A stretch of DNA of 17,381 nucleotides from UMGS1307 sp964523005 (GTDB taxonomy: Bacteria > Bacillota > Clostridia > Oscillospirales > CAG-382): assembly GCA_964523005.1 (NCBI GenBank), contig CAZFZL010000026.1, positions 1 to 17,381 of the forward strand, given 5' to 3'. Within the stretch, counting starts at the first letter, position 1; each line of letters starts with the position of its first letter. The notes beneath the pieces were generated by a model. It searched no databases. It was given only the letters and a program-made list of their open reading frames with translations, and was not told the origin of the DNA. A program made the position numbers and the translations under genes. Positions 8,191 through 14,697 of the stretch are shown here, one piece after another.

Positions 8191-9450
8191 ATGAAAAAAA
8201 ACAAAAGTGCGGTGCTGCTGTTTGCGCTCTGTTGGTGTGCATATGCAGTCAGCTATGTTGGCAGATTGAATTTTTCATCGTGCCTGAGTCCTATGGCTCA
8301 GGACGGCATCTTCACATCCGAATACGGCGGCGCTGTCGGCACCGCCTTTCTTGCGTGCTACGGCTGCGGTCAGCTGCTCAGCGGATTTCTCGGTGACCGT
8401 ATAAAGCCGGAATACATGATATTCACGGGGCTTGCTGGATCGGGCTGTGCGAATATATTGATGGCGTGCGTGAATAACGGGACTCAGGCAATATTCATAT
8501 GGGGGCTCAACGGACTGTTTTGCTCGATGCTTTGGGCGCCGCTCGTGAGATGCTTTGCTGACTACATGGATTCGGGCGACCGTATGCGCGCAGGAATAAA
8601 TATTTCGACCACGATTCCCGTCGGGACCATATGTGCTTATCTGCTCTGCTCACTGCTGTTGAATTTTGCGTCATGGCGGACGGTGTTTGCCGTCAGCGGC
8701 GCAGCAGTGCTGCTGTGCAGTGCCGTTTGGCTTGCGGGAATGCTCTCAATACGAAAATACTGCCGTGCAGTGTCGTATGAAAACATCCGTCAAAGGCAGG
8801 CGTTTTCAGAAAAAAGCGCCGCATCCGGCAACAAGAAGTCCGGATTCTTCAAGCTGTTTATTACTTACGGCGTGATATTTACAGCGGTCGCAATACTTTT
8901 TAACGGCGTGCTCAAGGATGGTATTACCGTCTGGATACCGACGTTCCTCAAAAACACGTTCGGCGTGAGCGCTTCTTTCGCAGCCGCCATTTCGATCATA
9001 CTGCCGATAGTCAATCTGCTGGGCGCGTACGGCGCAAATCTGCTCAACCGCCGCGTGATAAAAAACGAGATGGCTACGAGCGGCGTAATGTTCGCGATAA
9101 GTCTTATGTCGATACTCACGCTTTATTTTGCTGGTCATTCAAGCATAGTTCTCTCCGCGTTCCTTCTTGCGCTGTCCACTTCGTCTATGCTCGGCGCGAA
9201 TACAATGTTTCTGACCTTCATACCGCTGTCGTTCGGCGCGTTCGGACGTTCGGCATCGATGACGGGTTTTCTTGACGCCTGCTCGTACATTGCATCAGCC
9301 GTATCGAGCCTGCTGATCGGGATAACCGCCGTCAGATTCGGCTGGAACGTAACGGTGCTGATATGGGGTGCGGTCGCGCTGTGCGGCGGCGCAATATGCG
9401 CTGCCGGGATGGGAAAATGGAAGAAGAGCCGGGAAATACTGCAAAGCTAA
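8191..9450 (+). CDS. MFS transporter, organophosphate:phosphate antiporter-like
   Basis: This is a 419-aa polytopic protein with about twelve hydrophobic helices, a central polar loop (~residues 195-222) and a short basic C-terminus, the normal MFS layout. The first helix carries YAVSYVGRLNFSSCL, similar to the Y-x-G-R-x-N signature of the GlpT/UhpT-type OPA family. GFLGDRIKPEY is the usual MFS loop 2-3 motif, and GLNGLFCSMLWAPLVR matches the OPA helix-4 region. OPA members exchange sugar phosphates or glycerol phosphate for inorganic phosphate, but the substrate here cannot be told. It starts 10 nt after the SGNH gene with no strong ribosome site (only GACGATC precedes the ATG), suggesting coupling to its neighbour. 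It is the last gene before the terminator at 9505-9540. Confidence 0.85.
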   Translation: MKKNKSAVLLFALCWCAYAVSYVGRLNFSSCLSPMAQDGIFTSEYGGAVGTAFLACYGCGQLLSGFLGDRIKPEYMIFTGLAGSGCANILMACVNNGTQAIFIWGLNGLFCSMLWAPLVRCFADYMDSGDRMRAGINISTTIPVGTICAYLLCSLLLNFASWRTVFAVSGAAVLLCSAVWLAGMLSIRKYCRAVSYENIRQRQAFSEKSAASGNKKSGFFKLFITYGVIFTAVAILFNGVLKDGITVWIPTFLKNTFGVSASFAAAISIILPIVNLLGAYGANLLNRRVIKNEMATSGVMFAISLMSILTLYFAGHSSIVLSAFLLALSTSSMLGANTMFLTFIPLSFGAFGRSASMTGFLDACSYIASAVSSLLIGITAVRFGWNVTVLIWGAVALCGGAICAAGMGKWKKSREILQS

Positions 9451-9504
9451 ACAGCACAAAGGGTTATTGTATAACCGTACAAAGCACAAAAGCATAATAT
9501 AGAA

Positions 9505-9540
9505 AAATGCGGCAGAAGCGCTTTCGCTTCTGCCGCATTT
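9505..9540. terminator. Bidirectional terminator between convergent genes
   Basis: A perfect 16-bp inverted repeat (AAATGCGGCAGAAGCG and its complement) with a CTTT loop lies between the plus-strand MFS gene and the minus-strand trpB2. T-rich ends follow on both strands (ATTTATT on plus, TTTTTCT on minus). A smaller perfect 6-bp hairpin, GGTTAT-TGT-ATAACC, lies just upstream at 9462-9476 without a T tract. Confidence 0.88.
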
Positions 9541-9574
9541 ATTACGCACATCAAACAGATCGGTATTCTTGTTC

Positions 9575-10954
9575 TTATACCTCAGGAACCGCGGGAAGTC
9601 CTTTGAAGCCTATTTCAAGCTCTTCGTCCGTCGGAACTCTGTCGGTCATCTCTGCGTGATTGTACTGCGAATAAGCAGCCATGTCAAAATATCCCGTGCC
9701 ACTCAAGCCAAAGAGGATGGTCTTCTGCTCACCTGTCTTTTTGCACTCAAGCGCCTGATCTATCGCGCAGCGGATAGCATGTGAGCTTTCCGGAGCGGGC
9801 AGAGTGCCTTCGCAACGTGCGAACATGACGGCGGCGTCGAACACTTCGGTCTGTGTATATGATACGGCTTTGATCATCTTGTCGTGGTAAAGCTGCGAGA
9901 CAGTGGTATTCATTCCATGATACCTGAGTCCGCCTGCGTGGCCGGGCGTCGGCATGAAACCGCTACCGAGAGTATACATCTTCATAAGGGGCGTCATATG
10001 ACCCGTATCGCCGAAATCATAAGCGAATCTGCCGCGCGTGAGCGACGGGCACGACGCCGGTTCGACGGCGATGAATTCGATGTCGTTCTTTCCCTTGAGC
10101 TTATCGCCCATGAACGGAGCGGACAGCCCTAAAAGGTTCGAACCGCCGCCGGCACAACCTATTATAACGTCGGGTTGTATATCGTAAAGCTCGCATGCCT
10201 TCTTCGCTTCAAGTCCTATGACGGACTGATGCATACAAACGTGGTTGAGTACGCTGCCGAGCACATAGCGGCAGTTATCGGTTTTGAGCGCCGTTTCGAC
10301 CGCTTCGCTTATAGCTGTTCCGAGCGAGCCGCCCGAGCCGGGAAATTCCGCAAGAATGCGTCTGCCTGCCTGAGTGGTATTCGAGGGCGAGGGGATAAGG
10401 CTTGCGCCGTAGGTTTCGATGAGAGCTTTGCGGTACGGCTTCTGTTCGGATGAGATCTTTACCATGTAGACCGTCAGATCGAGTCCGTAGTAAGCGCACG
10501 ACATAGCGAGCGCAGAGCCCCACTGACCGGCACCGGTCTCGGTCGTCAGGTGAGTGATGCCCTGTTTCTTGGCGTAGTAGACCTGGGGAGCCGCCGAGTT
10601 GAGTTTATGGCTTCCTGAGGTGTTGGAGCCTTCGAACTTGTAATAAATATGAGCGGGGGTGCCAAGCGCCTTTTCGAGGCAGTACGCTCTTACGAGCGGT
10701 GACGGGCGGTACATCTTATAGAATTCACGCACGTCTTCGGGGATCGGGATATACTCGGTTGTCTCGTCGAGCTCCTGCTCGGCAAGCTCGCGGCAGAACA
10801 CGTGCTCAAGCTCGTCGATGGTGCAGGGCTTTCCCGTACCGGGGTTGATCATGGGCGCCGGCTTGGTTTTCATATCGGCGCGTAGGTTGTACCACTCGCG
10901 GGGCATCTGGTCTTCTGTAAGATAGATTTTGTAGGGTATTTCTTGCTTTGACAT
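9575..10954 (-). CDS. trpB: TrpB2-type tryptophan synthase beta chain (PLP enzyme)
   Basis: The enzyme condenses indole with L-serine (or O-phosphoserine in some TrpB2s) to give L-tryptophan. The start is placed at 10954 (459 aa, MSKQEIPYKIYL). The earlier ATG at 10966 overlaps the AAAGGA ribosome site itself, whereas 10954 lies 11 nt after it. Visible features: the PLP lysine in FEGSNTSGSHKLNSA (Lys117), ETGAGQWGSALA of the active-site loop, the glycine-rich cofactor phosphate loop GCAGGGSNLLGL, and HAGGLRYHGM. The N-terminal extension (IYL..MP..WYN.RADM) and the length mark the TrpB2 group, not the TrpA-partnered TrpB1. No trpA or other trp gene is nearby. The Trp T-box upstream fixes its physiological role as tryptophan supply. 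Confidence 0.95.
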   Translation of the reverse strand: MSKQEIPYKIYLTEDQMPREWYNLRADMKTKPAPMINPGTGKPCTIDELEHVFCRELAEQELDETTEYIPIPEDVREFYKMYRPSPLVRAYCLEKALGTPAHIYYKFEGSNTSGSHKLNSAAPQVYYAKKQGITHLTTETGAGQWGSALAMSCAYYGLDLTVYMVKISSEQKPYRKALIETYGASLIPSPSNTTQAGRRILAEFPGSGGSLGTAISEAVETALKTDNCRYVLGSVLNHVCMHQSVIGLEAKKACELYDIQPDVIIGCAGGGSNLLGLSAPFMGDKLKGKNDIEFIAVEPASCPSLTRGRFAYDFGDTGHMTPLMKMYTLGSGFMPTPGHAGGLRYHGMNTTVSQLYHDKMIKAVSYTQTEVFDAAVMFARCEGTLPAPESSHAIRCAIDQALECKKTGEQKTILFGLSGTGYFDMAAYSQYNHAEMTDRVPTDEELEIGFKGLPAVPEV

Positions 10955-10980
10955 TTTCTTTGCCATCCTTTTATTTTTTT

Positions 10981-11026
10981 CAAAACAAAAGACCCGTCCC
11001 TAATACGTAAAATATCAAGGACGGGT
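10981..11026 (-). terminator. T-box regulated intrinsic terminator
   Basis: ACCCGTCC pairs with GGACGGGT (8 bp, 10992-10999 with 11019-11026) and is followed on the minus strand by CTTTTGTTTTG. It ends about 27 nt before the trpB2 start and competes with the T-box antiterminator. Confidence 0.9.
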
Positions 11027-11277
11027 GCATATAAACCCGCGGTGCCACCTTGCTTTGCAGAAATAGTTCTCTGCCTCAGCGGAATACTAACATATTCCTC
11101 GACGATAACGCTGTCGTTCGCGTCAGGAAATACTCGGCGTAAGCCTTTCATCCTGCCCTCAGCGGTCCATTTGATATACGCTGCGTCTTACGGGGCTCTC
11201 AGCCTCCCCCGCTCTCTGTGAATGCACACATATTTTTATCTCCGCCTCAACGGTTTGGGACAAGTATTTTATTTTGT
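10981..11277 (-). promoter_or_regulatory. Tryptophan-specific T-box leader of trpB2
   Basis: T-box leaders sense uncharged tRNA and let transcription proceed into the gene. The conserved T-box AAGGTGGCACCGCGG lies at 11037-11051 on the minus strand. Stem I carries GGCGGAGA near its 5' side, an AGAGAG motif, a GGGG..GAGAGCCCC hairpin, and the 3' specifier segment AATGGACCGCTGAG. The codon in the specifier position is TGG (11167-11169) followed by the usual A, so the effector is tRNA-Trp. Further hairpins (GGAATA-TGTTAG-TATTCC; GCAGA..TCTGC) lie between stem I and the antiterminator. The 3' half of the antiterminator region overlaps the terminator at 10992-11026. Confidence 0.95.
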
Positions 11278-11283
11278 ACATTT

Positions 11284-11312
11284 ATAATACCACCGCCGCG
11301 AAGTTCTGTCAA
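11284..11312 (-). promoter_or_regulatory. Sigma-A promoter of the T-box/trpB2 unit
   Basis: TTGACA (11307-11312), a 17-nt spacer and TATTAT (11284-11289) with an extended TGG just before the -10. Transcription should start near 11277. Confidence 0.88.
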
Positions 11313-11370
11313 GTATAAAATCTACTGTTTTTTTGCTTTTTTCTGCTTTTATTTTTGTAAATAATAAGCT

Positions 11371-11412
11371 AAAAAGCGTCAGAAAACGGGAGCTGCCTTT
11401 CGGCACTCCCGT
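11371..11412 (-). terminator. Intrinsic terminator of the structured ncRNA
   Basis: On the minus strand ACGGGAG-TGCC pairs with GGCA-CTCCCGT around a GAAA tetraloop, with one bulged G (11386-11412), followed by TTTTCTGACGCTTTTT. A smaller GCCGG-CTTG-CCGGC hairpin precedes it at 11418-11431. Confidence 0.85.
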
Positions 11413-11657
11413 TCTGCGCCGGCAAGCCGGCTTTTTATACATTCTTTTTCTTTTTCTCACTTTACCCGGTACTGTCCTGACCGGTTGAGCATCCTTGAAC
11501 CTTCCGGACACTACCTGATCCGTTTCGTTCATTATATCAACCCCGCAGCTCCTGCCTGAGCCGTTATTTGTCCGGCATAAATCGCATTGACCGCTCCTGG
11601 GTATACAACTCTTGCGTGGACAAAGGATCGACTTCGCTCTCTTAAGCATTTGATTAC
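11382..11657 (-). ncRNA. Structured noncoding RNA, about 275 nt (raiA-motif RNA possible)
   Basis: The segment has its own promoter (11664-11692) and terminator (11371-11412) and no credible gene. Its reading frames either start inside the -10 or run through the terminator. The RNA can fold into several helices: UUUGUCC (11618-11624) with GGACAAA (11567-11573), enclosing CGCA/UGCG (11613-11616 with 11583-11586); a long-range GAUCC/GGAUC closing helix (11625-11629 with 11517-11521); a GGCUC/GAGCU hairpin (11547-11562); and a strong helix GGUAGUGUCC with GGACAGUACC (11506-11515 with 11468-11477, one G-G mismatch) capped by GGUU/AACC. A purine-rich linker then leads to the terminator. The multi-branched core of about 200 nt does not show the rod of 6S RNA, the SRP GGAAGNAGC domain or the RNase P core. 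A raiA-motif RNA, known from Clostridia, fits in size and organism, but I cannot confirm it by sequence. Confidence 0.7.
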
Positions 11658-11663
11658 TTTTAT

Positions 11664-11692
11664 ATACTACCATATCACAAAATATTTGTCAA
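11664..11692 (-). promoter_or_regulatory. Sigma-A promoter of the structured ncRNA
   Basis: TTGACA (11687-11692), a 17-nt spacer and TAGTAT (11664-11669), just downstream of the zinc-ribbon gene terminator. Transcription should start near 11657. Confidence 0.8.
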
Positions 11693-11720
11693 TACCCTGA
11701 AACAAATATTTTTATATAAA

Positions 11721-11742
11721 AAAGACCTCCTCGGAGGTCTTT
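11721..11742 (-). terminator. Intrinsic terminator after the zinc-ribbon gene
   Basis: AAAGACCTC pairs with GAGGTCTTT around a CTCG loop (9 to 10 bp), 22 nt after the zinc-ribbon stop. The minus strand then reads TTTATATAAAAATATTT. It separates the sigma/zinc-ribbon unit from the ncRNA promoter. Confidence 0.85.
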
Positions 11743-11764
11743 CTTATGACTTTTTGCCTGATGA

Positions 11765-12031
11765 TTATCTGCCGTTTCTTGCTGCGAAGCATTCGCTGCA
11801 ATACACAGGTTTATCATTGGACGGCTGGAACGGAACTTTTGCTTCTCTTCCGCAGTTAGCACAAATAGCAGTATACATGGTCTTTCCGCTGCTACGCTTT
11901 GTGTCACGGCAGGCTTTGCATCTCTGAGGCTCGTTCTGGAAGCCCTTCTGTGCATAAAATTCCTGCTCGCCTGCGGTGAATATAAATTCTTTGCCGCAAT
12001 CCTTGCAAACTAATGTCTTGTCTTCGTACAT
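11765..12031 (-). CDS. Two-module zinc-ribbon protein (zf-trcl plus CxxC-x17-CxxC)
   Basis: This 88-aa protein starts at 12031, 9 nt after a GAGGA ribosome site. Two zinc-ribbon modules are visible. The first uses Cys9/Cys12 and Cys38/Cys41 and contains DKTLVCKDCGKEF and GEQEFYAQKG, typical of the probable zinc-ribbon family zf-trcl. The second uses Cys57/Cys60 and Cys78/Cys81 with exactly 17 residues between the CxxC pairs, the CxxC-x17-CxxC type. All eight Cys are present, so both sites should bind zinc. There is no enzymatic motif, and a role in nucleic-acid or protein binding is only an inference. It lies 39 nt after the sigma-factor gene with no promoter between, and is followed by a terminator, so the two are probably co-transcribed. 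Confidence 0.9.
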   Translation of the reverse strand: MYEDKTLVCKDCGKEFIFTAGEQEFYAQKGFQNEPQRCKACRDTKRSSGKTMYTAICANCGREAKVPFQPSNDKPVYCSECFAARNGR

Positions 12032-12070
12032 GCTTTTCTTTCCTCGCTGTGTAAGATTGTTTATTTATAT

Positions 12071-12673
12071 TTACCTCTTTGAGGCAATATACCTGTTCAG
12101 CGCCGCCGTCAGCTTCTTTTTTATTCTTGTTACGGCGTTGCCGACGCTTTTCGCGTCCTTGTTAAGTTTTAAGGCTATCTGTTGGTTCTTTTCTCCGTCA
12201 AGATACATTTCAAATACGTTCTTTTCATACGTTGAAAGCAGACTCATAACGCCGTCGTAAAGCATCGACGTCATTTCCTTGTCGAGAAGCACGTCCTCAG
12301 GGGAGCGCTCTCTCAACGTTTCCGGCATGCTATCAAGTTTTTCCAAAGTATCTTCAAATCCTGTGGTGTGGAATTCCCTGTTATACTTACGCTTCGCGGA
12401 TATTACGGAGTTTCTTATACACAAGAACGCATAGGTGGAAAACGAGGATGAAGAATTATCGTATGTACGTACGGCTTTGAGCAGTCCGATAAGGCCTTCC
12501 TGCATCATATCCTCACGCTCTGTTTTATCGCAGCATATCGAATTCACGACATGTCTGAGCGCAGGGTCGTACCTGTTGACTAAAGATGTAAACGCCAAAG
12601 AGTCACCGGCCGCCGCGTTGGCGATCAACATGACCTCATCATTTTCGATGATACTTCTTTCGGTGCTTATCAT
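12071..12673 (-). CDS. Sigma-70 family sigma factor, SigH-like
   Basis: This 200-aa protein has sigma region 2 at about residues 25-100 (EDMMQEGLIGLLKAVRTYD, then FSTYAFLCIRNSVISAKRK, the -10-binding and core-binding helices) and region 4 at about 135-195 (DVLLDKEM, LLSTYEKNVFEMYLDG, then a helix-turn-helix KNQQIALKLNKDAKSVGNAVTRIKKKL). No region 1 or 3 is evident, so it is an alternative sigma. The order and spacing resemble SigH/Spo0H, which in Bacilli and Clostridia controls the move to stationary phase and sporulation. Whether it is the true SigH orthologue is uncertain because the usual neighbours (rplJ, secE, nusG region) are absent. The start at 12673 has only a poor ribosome site, AGGAAAG, 12 nt or more upstream. 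It is expressed from a perfect consensus promoter with a leader of only about 17 nt. Confidence 0.9.
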   Translation of the reverse strand: MISTERSIIENDEVMLIANAAAGDSLAFTSLVNRYDPALRHVVNSICCDKTEREDMMQEGLIGLLKAVRTYDNSSSSFSTYAFLCIRNSVISAKRKYNREFHTTGFEDTLEKLDSMPETLRERSPEDVLLDKEMTSMLYDGVMSLLSTYEKNVFEMYLDGEKNQQIALKLNKDAKSVGNAVTRIKKKLTAALNRYIASKR

Positions 12674-12696
12674 TCTTACAATCTACTTTCCTGCTT

Positions 12697-12725
12697 ATTA
12701 TACTCGCTTTTTTTCTCGTTGTCAA
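12697..12725 (-). promoter_or_regulatory. Perfect-consensus sigma-A promoter of the sigma-factor gene
   Basis: TTGACA (12720-12725), an exact 17-nt spacer and TATAAT (12697-12702) match the housekeeping consensus at every hexamer position. The predicted start of transcription, near 12690, is only about 17 nt before the ATG. Confidence 0.92.
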
Positions 12726-12823
12726 CAGATATTTACAAACTTTATTTACTTTTTTTATTATTTTTCGGCTTTTTGTTCATAAGCCATTCATTATTATCGA
12801 AAATCCTTCGCCTTTGTTTGCGT
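12726..12823. other. AT-rich gap between kinase-like gene and sigma promoter
   Basis: No gene is seen. Only weak hairpins are present (CGCCT..AGGCG just at the kinase stop; GGCTT..AAGCC at about 12763-12785), without a clear T tract on the minus strand. A strong terminator for the sugar operon is not evident, so some read-through into the sigma-factor unit is possible. Confidence 0.4.
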
Positions 12824-13921
12824 TTAGGCGTACTTTTCTACCACTGCACACATCTTGTCATACTTAACAAGCATGTCATTTGCGAGTGCGATCTGGCATC
12901 TCGCGCGAACGAGATTGTGTTTATCGTACCCAATTTTAAAATATTTATCGCCCGATAAATAATCCGCGAGGAAGCGTGTCGCAAGCTCGCTCGCCATTGT
13001 CACCGCGCCGAGCGCCATATTTTCAATTTCGAGCTTAGTCAAGGCGTCCCTGATCGGAGGGATAAATCCCTTTGCAAACGCTTCATATATATTGAGATCA
13101 ACACCCACGCTTCTAAGGTCTGCTTCGTCTTCAGCCACTTTATTGGCGCCATATCTGACTGCGTCGCCGAAATCATGTACTGCAAGTCCCGGCATGACCG
13201 TATCGAGGTCGATAACCGTCAAGGGCTCGTTCGTATCGGCATCGAGCAAGACGTTGTTTGCCTTAGTGTCGTTGTGCGTCACACGCAGCTTCATCAATCC
13301 GCCCTCGACAAGATCGTCGATACGCGTTGAGACTCTTTCGATGCTTCCGAGATAATCAAGCTCGTTTCTAACCTCGTCCGCCCTGCCGCACACATCAGCC
13401 TCCGCGGCGGTATAGAGCTGATTATAACGCTTCTTCGTGTTATGAAAATCCGGTATTGTTATATTTAGCGTTTCAGCAGGAAAATCAGACAAATGCATTT
13501 GGAACTCGCCGAACGCCCTGCCGATCATAGTCATGACGTCGGCATCGCGCACCTCATTGTAGCATACCGAATGGGTTATATAAGGATACATACGCCAGAA
13601 GCTTCCGCTCCCGTCTGAGAAGAACGGCTTTCCCGAAAGCGCCGTCAACGGACAGATAACGTGGTTGTCGCTGTCTCTTCCGGTTTCTTCGATCTTTCTT
13701 TTCAAATGCTGTGTAACGCGCGATATATTCGACATGATCTGCTCCGGACTTTTAAAAACATATCCGTTTATCCTTTGCAGAGTGAACGGCTTTGTCATGT
13801 TATCGCAGGAAGCATAAAGGGTATAAGTATCATTAATGTTTCCGTTTTTGACCGTATCTATATGATCGATACTCCATTCGGGGAGGAACTGATTGATCGC
13901 TGTTTTTATATTATCAGACAT
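12824..13921 (-). CDS. APH-fold sugar-kinase-like phosphotransferase (N-acetylhexosamine 1-kinase-like)
   Basis: This is a 365-aa protein of the aminoglycoside phosphotransferase (APH/choline kinase) fold. The start at 13921 has AAAGG 8 nt upstream. The nucleotide loop region is VKNGNINDTY (24-33), the catalytic loop is HNDTKANNVL (Asp218), and the metal-binding motif is VIDLDTVMPG (Asp238, Asp240), followed by HDFGDAVRYGAN. This last block, with length near 360, is the hallmark of NahK-like N-acetylhexosamine 1-kinases and relatives, which make sugar-1-phosphates. The sugar is not readable from sequence. It is the fourth gene after glycogen phosphorylase, 25 nt after the acetyltransferase gene. 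Antibiotic resistance is unlikely: the context is sugar catabolism and the C-terminal block is NahK-like, not APH(3')-like. Confidence 0.85.
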   Translation of the reverse strand: MSDNIKTAINQFLPEWSIDHIDTVKNGNINDTYTLYASCDNMTKPFTLQRINGYVFKSPEQIMSNISRVTQHLKRKIEETGRDSDNHVICPLTALSGKPFFSDGSGSFWRMYPYITHSVCYNEVRDADVMTMIGRAFGEFQMHLSDFPAETLNITIPDFHNTKKRYNQLYTAAEADVCGRADEVRNELDYLGSIERVSTRIDDLVEGGLMKLRVTHNDTKANNVLLDADTNEPLTVIDLDTVMPGLAVHDFGDAVRYGANKVAEDEADLRSVGVDLNIYEAFAKGFIPPIRDALTKLEIENMALGAVTMASELATRFLADYLSGDKYFKIGYDKHNLVRARCQIALANDMLVKYDKMCAVVEKYA

Positions 13922-13946
13922 TTTTCTGACCTTTCCTACGTTTTAC

Positions 13947-14696
13947 TCAGTTAAAGTCTATAAAATAGTGATTGTCTTTCCTGTAATACTCCTCGGCCGT
14001 TGCCCACATCGGAACCGTGTTGACCAAAAAGCATTCAGCGGCAAGAACCTTTCCTTTATTAACATCATTTTCATTCATCAGCCCGGTAACCCTGTAATAG
14101 CATTGGCTCACGCCCTTGAAGCCATGAGCTGCGCAGTACATTTTATGTTCTTTCCCCGCGCTGTCGAAAAGCGTATAGTCGCATCCGCCGTCAAAGAGAT
14201 AATCGGGGACAATAAGCTCCTCCACCGCGTGCATCGACGTATTACAGTTATTGCCGCAACCGAGGAAAAGTATTTTTCCATTCAGCTCCATGACTTTTCT
14301 GAACGGTGAATTCGCACCGCACGGCGTGGTGTCATCCTGCTGCGAGCAGGTGATATATTCAGCGTCGCGTCCGAGTGCGGCGCAGGAATGTGTCGGACAA
14401 AGAGAGCGGCGTACGCCGGAAACTGAAGTGCGAAAATATTCGGGTATAGCGCCGACGTTCGAAGGTGTTTTATAATAATCAAAGACCCTGTTATCTTTGT
14501 TGCAGTAGCAGTAGCTGAGCGTAGGCAAAACGAGTGTGCCGCTTCCGACAGCAGCCATGAGTCCGTCAATAACATCCTTCGGCGTAAGCTCAGGCTCGCC
14601 CATTGATTTGAGTGACGAATGCATCAGAACAGTATCTCCGTCGTTTATGCCAAGCCTTTCAGCGTCGGCAGCAATTCTCCTTGCTAAATCGGTCAT
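13947..14696 (-). CDS. AAC(3)-family N-acetyltransferase-like protein
   Basis: This 249-aa protein has the antibiotic N(3)-acetyltransferase fold, which uses acetyl-CoA. The start at 14696 is fixed by GGAGG 6 nt upstream and by the amylase stop ending 1 nt before it; upstream codons are amylase sequence. Family signatures: GDTVLMHSSLKSMG at 20-33, GTLVLPTLSY at 53-62, LCPTHSCAALGRDAEYIT at 99-116 (His103), NSPFRK at 129-134, and GCGNNCNTSMHAVEEL at 146-161 with the conserved His156 and Glu159. The catalytic residues appear intact, so it is probably an active acyltransferase. Members of this family include resistance enzymes but also many chromosomal proteins of unknown substrate (for example YokD-like). 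The position inside a glycogen/sugar operon argues for a metabolic amine, such as an amino sugar, as substrate (inference). Confidence 0.87.
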   Translation of the reverse strand: MTDLARRIAADAERLGINDGDTVLMHSSLKSMGEPELTPKDVIDGLMAAVGSGTLVLPTLSYCYCNKDNRVFDYYKTPSNVGAIPEYFRTSVSGVRRSLCPTHSCAALGRDAEYITCSQQDDTTPCGANSPFRKVMELNGKILFLGCGNNCNTSMHAVEELIVPDYLFDGGCDYTLFDSAGKEHKMYCAAHGFKGVSQCYYRVTGLMNENDVNKGKVLAAECFLVNTVPMWATAEEYYRKDNHYFIDFN

Positions 14697-14697
14697 G

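Noticed and set aside
11382..11657. 6S RNA, SRP RNA, tmRNA or RNase P RNA as identity of the structured RNA
   Set aside because: No rod-like end pairing (6S), no GGAAGNAGC SRP domain with its paired arms, no tag reading frame or tRNA-like ends, and no RNase P GAGGAAAGUCC core were found. TCCGGAAGG at 11502-11510 resembles SRP only superficially.
11269..11673. 134-residue minus-strand reading frame over the ncRNA
   Set aside because: Its first ATG lies next to the -10 of the ncRNA promoter, and the frame runs through that RNA's terminator and the trpB2 promoter. There is no ribosome site and no recognisable domain.
12824..14696. Aminoglycoside resistance cassette
   Set aside because: No integrase, repeats or composition shift surround the two genes. 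They are translationally linked to sugar genes, and the kinase has a NahK-like signature.
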